Part shown: positions 59,238-64,000 of the stretch, piece by piece
Position numbering within the stretch: position 1 is the stretch's first letter
Layout of the letters: the number at the start of each line of letters is the position of its first letter
Assembly (NCBI RefSeq): GCF_000003815.2
Contig: NC_049997.1
Location: forward strand, 1,630,447 to 1,694,446
DNA: 64,000 nt
Direction: 5' to 3'
Source: Branchiostoma floridae
Lineage: Eukaryota; Chordata; Leptocardii; Amphioxiformes; Branchiostomatidae
Program-made: the position numbers and the translations under genes
The notes under the pieces: model-generated
The model's database searches: none
Told to the model about the DNA's origin: nothing
What the model saw: the letters and a program-made list of their open reading frames with translations, nothing else

Positions 59238-59325
59238 ATGGACGGTCTTCCCTGGCTCGATGACGGCGCTGGCCATTTCGATGGTCCGAATTTCAGTGAT
59301 TTCGACGCTGCATCTCCCGTGTTCC
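59238..59325 (+). CDS. Candidate first coding exon of a divergent gene
   Basis: ATG in good context (ccaaaATGG), 29 open codons plus one base, then donor C|GTAAGG. Encodes MDGLPWLDDGAGHFDGPNF then SDFDAASPVF. The segment has about nine CpGs in 90 bp and high third-position GC, unlike its surroundings. The product is unrecognised; its acidic-hydrophobic make-up would suit a disordered regulatory N-terminus. Downstream exons are not identified, so it may be chance. Confidence 0.3.
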
Positions 59326-62300
59326 GTAAGGAATGTCTGTTTCTGCTGTTTCTAGGCCTCTCTTGGTGAAAAGAGTCGAGATAGACTGATGCCATGAATT
59401 GTTTCCGTGCGGCCCCCGAAAAATTTTTATGGTTATGCGAATGTTAATGTCCAGAACCTGCGGCCCGCGCAAACGTCACTCCCGTTCTTGCTTAGCTGCG
59501 CGTTAACCAAATAAAGTAGAGAAGGGCTGCATGCACAATGAGGACTGGTGCCGCCTTCAAACAGCAAAAATCGATACAAGAGGAATCAGTAAAATTATTT
59601 GATCCTCCCGTACATAGGTGCTACTCAGGCCAGTACCTTAAAAGGGAATAGTCTGACGACATCGAGTCCCAAATTTGCGCGGAGGAATACCTGCCCGCCG
59701 CTCCATCGCGCAGGAATTTTTGCAGTAAACGTTCCATCCATCTCTCGCACATTCCCCTTATGGGGCCTCGCAGTTTGCAGAGGGAGCAAATCAAATTAAT
59801 TCACTCTGGTCACGTGATCAACCGAATGGAACACAAATTAGCCGGATTTCAATACACCGTGAATTATTGAAAGGCCCGCATTGGTATATTATCAAGTAGG
59901 AGGGATCATAGTGCTGCTCCTAAGAGCAATTCAAAGGGTTAACATAAGGCACCGGAGATATTTCCTTTTTTTTGGAAACGATGGTATTTCATTCCATCCA
60001 CTGTTGTCGGTAGCAACGAGCATTTTTCTTGCTGCGTGACGGACCAACCCCGCTCGTGCCTGCCCAATCATGGCCATTTACGCCATTATCTCTTCAGGCA
60101 GCAGATGAACCCGGCAGAATTTAATTTATGCACCAAACGACCTTGTAACTTAGCTCCTTTGGTTTGTGCGTGGAAGAGTCTCTTTTATTGTATGATTTTA
60201 CCTGAAGCCCCCGGTGTTGTTTCGGGTGGAGGGGGGTAGAGTACTTATTGATGATTGTTCTCATGGACAATGGCGACCACAGGGGAACAGAGACTGCAGG
60301 TCCCGTGAAAGGAAGAAGGCAATATGGGGGAGGCTGACTGCGACTAGGAAGTTGGTGACAGATAACGTTAGCACAATAGAACGTCTCAAGCAATTGAAAT
60401 GTGATTATTTGACATTTCCGAGTGCATCTCCGTCTGACATCATCCACTCAAAATACGTCATGTCAATGCTCCTTTATTTCGACATGGTATATCTATAGTA
60501 GTAATATATGTATATAGGTTAGTAGCAATAAAGCTACAAAACAACTTTCATGGAAGTAAAGGTCTCGTGTTTCAAGCTACTTTATCGAATAATTTATCAA
60601 TAAATGAGAGATCGTATTTACCAAAAACATTTATGATAAGTTTTTGTTTTCAAAATTACAATAGGGCAGACTATTCTGTATTGCACCTAAATATATCTCA
60701 GAATCCCAAGTTCCAACATCAGTTCTGTGTGACACAGGGCATTGAAAGTAATCCTAAGGCCGAGGAAAAGTATCATTCATGGTGGTATTTCGACTAAGAT
60801 CCGATAAGGACGGTAGGTAGGTAGGTAGGTAGGCTGTGTCGGCAGGTGTTTGCAGGGTAACCAGAAACACAGCATTTGTTTTGGTAAGCCTAAGCGGTCT
60901 GATGTCCAGACTACCGGGCCGTGGTCGGTCATCATTCAAGACCCCGGGCTCAGGACTCACCTGTACATCACGTCTATATTTCTGTTATATTTCCAGGGTG
61001 AAAATCGTTTCTACTAATCTAAGATAGGTTAAGATAGTATCTACCTATCTAACGTCCGTGTTTCGCATATTGGAAGTGCCCATCGTCCAGTTGGGTCACG
61101 TGGATGAATACCCCACTAACAGCGCGGGTTGTCCCAGTTTATGAATATTTCATCGGTTGCAGGTTTTGGCGGCGTCTCTTTATAGTCTGCAATTGGGATG
61201 AAAACGTCACGACCTGTGATTTCTGATGACCAAACGGGACCCATCCATTTGTTGATGACGTTGTTCGCAGGCTATGCTTAATCGTATCCGTGTGGGGGTG
61301 GGTTCGTTGCAAACCAGAGAAGGCTGTCACATGTAGATTTAAGAAGACGTTTCAGAAGCCACACGTAATAAGGTTGTGAGTAGTGATAAGTTTACGCAGC
61401 ACGCGCTTCCGGATGATTATCATGATTGTCCTCAATCATAACACTCTTATATGGAATTCTTGGATTTCGTCAGTACGCACTGCTCAGTATGCTGATTTTC
61501 TTCTTTCATTAATTTGTGAACCAGTAGATGATGTTTACACAACTTTATGTTGTACATAAAGTACACAACTTTAACGTTATGTGAGGCGCCCTGGTTGGCC
61601 GAACCTGTTGTGTTCCCTGTTCAGCCCTGAAAAAAACTAGGGTCGGTAGCTAGGGATTATCTTTTTTAGACTTGGGTCAAAAATCTAGTGATACAATGTA
61701 AAACTAAAAATCCACACATTTATATTATCAATGCCAAAGTAAAATTCTGTGCATAATTCTGTGCATACAAAAAACACATCTATCCTTCATTAGATAGGGC
61801 AAATAGTATTTTTTTAGTTGAATGGGAAGCGGGCTAAATTAGAATTTTACCTGGAACCTATTTGACTCCACTGCCCAACCCAAAAATTAGAAAGGCTAGG
61901 GTCGGCAGTGTTTCCAAGAGTAGGTAGGGAAACAGGAAACACAACATTTTTTCCCAGGCCTAACCGATGAAATCCCCCCTCCCCATTTTACGCTGCACAT
62001 AATTACCCGGATGTATTTCAAAACATCGCCTACGATAAAACAAAGTCGCGATAGGGTGGATTGAGGTTGACATGGATGAGACTAATTGATCATCAACAAC
62101 CGGCCATCTCATCTAAATGCGTATGCTCTGCTGTCGATAATTTAATTGTGAAAAGGGTGATGGAAGGGAGTAAAAGCTTTAAAGTCTATTTGTTGAGTGG
62201 CACTGTGACCAACAGTGCCTGAAAGATATGTGCTTTTATAATCTAATATAGTAGAAGGGCAAATCAGACGAAGTGTTGTCTAGAACCAAGCTTACAGTTG

Positions 62301-62547
62301 TCGTTCAAACCCTAACGCGATTTATTACAAGAATTTGGAGACCTCATATCTCCATGAAATATTCTAAGTATGCAAATTAAGAGGCAATTTGCATAACTTG
62401 CATTTCGTTATGTACATCTCTGTCCAAGCCACTGCATACTAGATATCATGAATATCCGTCGCTCCTTTGTTCAGTATTGCCCTTTGAGGTTTTGACAAGA
62501 ATACCCCTGCAGGTCCATAGCAAGCTGCGTGTCACCGATCTTGTACC

Positions 62548-62698
62548 NNNNNNNNNNNNNNNNNNNNNNNNNNNNNNNNNNNNNNNNNNNNNNNNNNNNN
62601 NNNNNNNNNNNNNNNNNNNNNNNNNNNNNNNNNNNNNNNNNNNNNNNNNNNNNNNNNNNNNNNNNNNNNNNNNNNNNNNNNNNNNNNNNNNNNNNNNN
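62548..62698. other. Assembly gap (N run, 151 bases)
   Basis: All bases are N; the flanks carry an 80-bp duplication. Confidence 1.
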
Positions 62699-62770
62699 CA
62701 CGTGCGATGGTGCGGTGTGAGATGGAACAAATCCCTCTGTCTGGAGTTGGTGATTCACTTCAAATCACCC

Positions 62771-62969
62771 GGTTGGAGGCCTGGCGAACCTCCATACCGT
62801 ATTAGCCAGCGAAAGGGTATATCACCCCGTAAGGGGCGGTATAACCCCGCCGCGTGTAGACATGTGCGAACATGTGCACATGTGTGTATGGTGGCTTTGA
62901 AAAGGTGTTCTTAACACCTGTTTCGCCATACCCTCCAAATGGAGAATCCTAATAAATAAATAAATAAAT
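62771..62969 (+). repeat. SINE-like unit with (AAAT)n tail
   Basis: About 200 bp including 'accccgtaaggggcggtata' and 'cgccataccctccaaatgga', ending in aataaataaataaataaatg. The A-rich tetranucleotide tail suggests LINE-mobilised retroposition; a promoter box was not established. Confidence 0.45.
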
Positions 62970-63298
62970 GAATATCCGTCGCTCCTTTGTTCAGTTATTG
63001 TCCTTTGAGGTTTTGACAAGAATACCCCTGCAGTTCCATAGCAAGCTGCTAGGGGGTCCAAACACACCACTTCTTCCCTACATCACAAGCGATCTGTCAT
63101 AAAAAAAATCAAGACCATAGCACGCCCAGGTCAAAAGATTAAAAAAAAGGAATTCGTGCTGCAGTACCAAGGTGACATACCAGTGGCCGATAACCTGATG
63201 ATCTTAACCTTCGTCTTCCCAACCCCTACCCACATACCAAATATTATCGTAATCCACCTAGAGGTTCTTAAGTTATGCTGACTGCAAAAATCCGGAAA

Positions 63299-63300
63299 CA

Positions 63301-63348
<48 letters not shown>

Positions 63349-63390
63349 ACGCGCGCGCGCGCGCGCGCGCACACACACACACACACGCAC
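63299..63390. repeat. (CA)n(CG)n(CA)n tract
   Basis: CA repeats interrupted by about 22 bp of pure CG alternation (about 63349-63370). Confidence 0.97.
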
Positions 63391-64000
63391 AAAACTATAT
63401 CTCAATTTTTCATGGAGATAAACAAGAACATTTGATCCCCACTTCAATGGTAAGGGATGAGGAAGGGGTGAGGACTTCCAATGGGACGCAAAGACGTCTG
63501 TTCAATATGTGAGGGGATTCGCTTTCATACCGCGAGCACACCACTCCTATGGGCAAGACAGACACACAGCAATACCGGTACCCCCGCCCACTCTCTCTGG
63601 TGGATCGTCTGTAGGAGGAGATACTGTATTGTCAGTGGGTTAAAGGTCACCTACGTCCGCGTGTCACTCCCCGTTATCGGCTTCATTATTTATCGTTCGG
63701 ATTTCCTCTGGAACACACAGGCCACATTGTCGACATCTAGAACATTTTTGCAATGCAACTAAGAGCCAAAAATACCTTCATCGAATTCATATATAACGTT
63801 AAAGTCACTTTCAGAATGGTACGACAAGATGTGCCGTCCCGAACATTACCGCCTCGGAGGGAACACTACAGTTGTGTCCCTTGGGATTGAGAGAAGTGAA
63901 TTTCAGTTTACGGAACAAGGCCATGTGATGTGATTACATGGATGGCATCCTCTGGGCATCACAAAACTGATGTGAGCGTGCGAGTAAGAATAGTTCAGCC

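Larger units (their letters stand above)
62330..63425. mobile_element. Dispersed element with CTCCATGAAA termini, interrupted
   Basis: Starts 'acctcatatctccatgaaat' and ends 'tttttcatggagataaacaa', the family seen at 28603-29138. It is interrupted by the assembly gap and a SINE-like unit. Confidence 0.5.
58881..64000. other. 5' flank / leader intron region
   Basis: No leader exon or promoter can be assigned. Holds a candidate plus-strand exon (59238-59325), a TAGG microsatellite (about 60811-60832), a duplicated segment around an assembly gap (62448-63049), a SINE-like unit (62771-62969) and an AC/GC alternating tract (63299-63390). Confidence 0.55.

Overview
The window is eukaryotic and almost certainly from an invertebrate chordate, most likely amphioxus (Branchiostoma). 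It holds one large gene on the minus strand: a voltage-gated sodium channel alpha subunit of the Nav1 (DEKA-filter) class. Reading right to left, 24 coding exon positions run from the initiator Met at 58855 to the end of domain III S6 at 138. Together they make about 4,974 nt (1,658 codons) with every splice phase compatible. Domain IV, the III-IV inactivation linker and the C-terminus lie beyond base 1. Organism evidence is indirect: exon lengths and intron positions match vertebrate SCN genes closely, but the cytoplasmic linkers, two extracellular turrets and the repeats do not look like any vertebrate.

Layout (minus strand): exon E1, cytoplasmic N-terminus (58583-58855); E2-E9, domain I (25160-52971); E10-E13, I-II linker (17388-23970); E14-E17, domain II and the start of the II-III linker (11043-15828); E18-E19, II-III linker and DIII S1 (8722-10603); E20-E24, domain III (138-7171). 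Selectivity-filter residues D (E8), E (E16) and K (E23) are all visible. The fourth, A, is outside the window. The DIII Lys separates this gene from Nav2-type (DEEA) channels.

Three aspects of gene architecture stand out. (1) The DI S3-S4 exon is present twice in tandem (31872-31963 and 31710-31801). Both copies are 92 nt, only 70 bp apart, and their products differ by one residue, next to the site that distinguishes vertebrate neonatal and adult exon 5. (2) Intron 2 has U12-type AT-AC ends, and the intron after E24 starts ATAAGT, matching the two unusual introns known from vertebrate SCN4A. (3) The DIII S5-pore turret carries an insertion of about 100 residues with 13 cysteines.

The rest is intron or 5' flank, dense in non-autonomous transposons (mariner-, Harbinger-, hAT- and piggyBac-like terminal inverted repeats), foldback palindromes, minisatellites with 20-, 30-, 56- and 162-bp units, AC/TC microsatellites and two assembly gaps. 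Right of 58858 lies the 5' flank. A splice acceptor 2 nt before the start codon shows that an untranslated leader exon exists further upstream. A short CpG-rich open segment at 59238-59325 on the plus strand may be the first coding exon of a divergent gene. No rRNA, tRNA, CRISPR or bacterial feature is visible.
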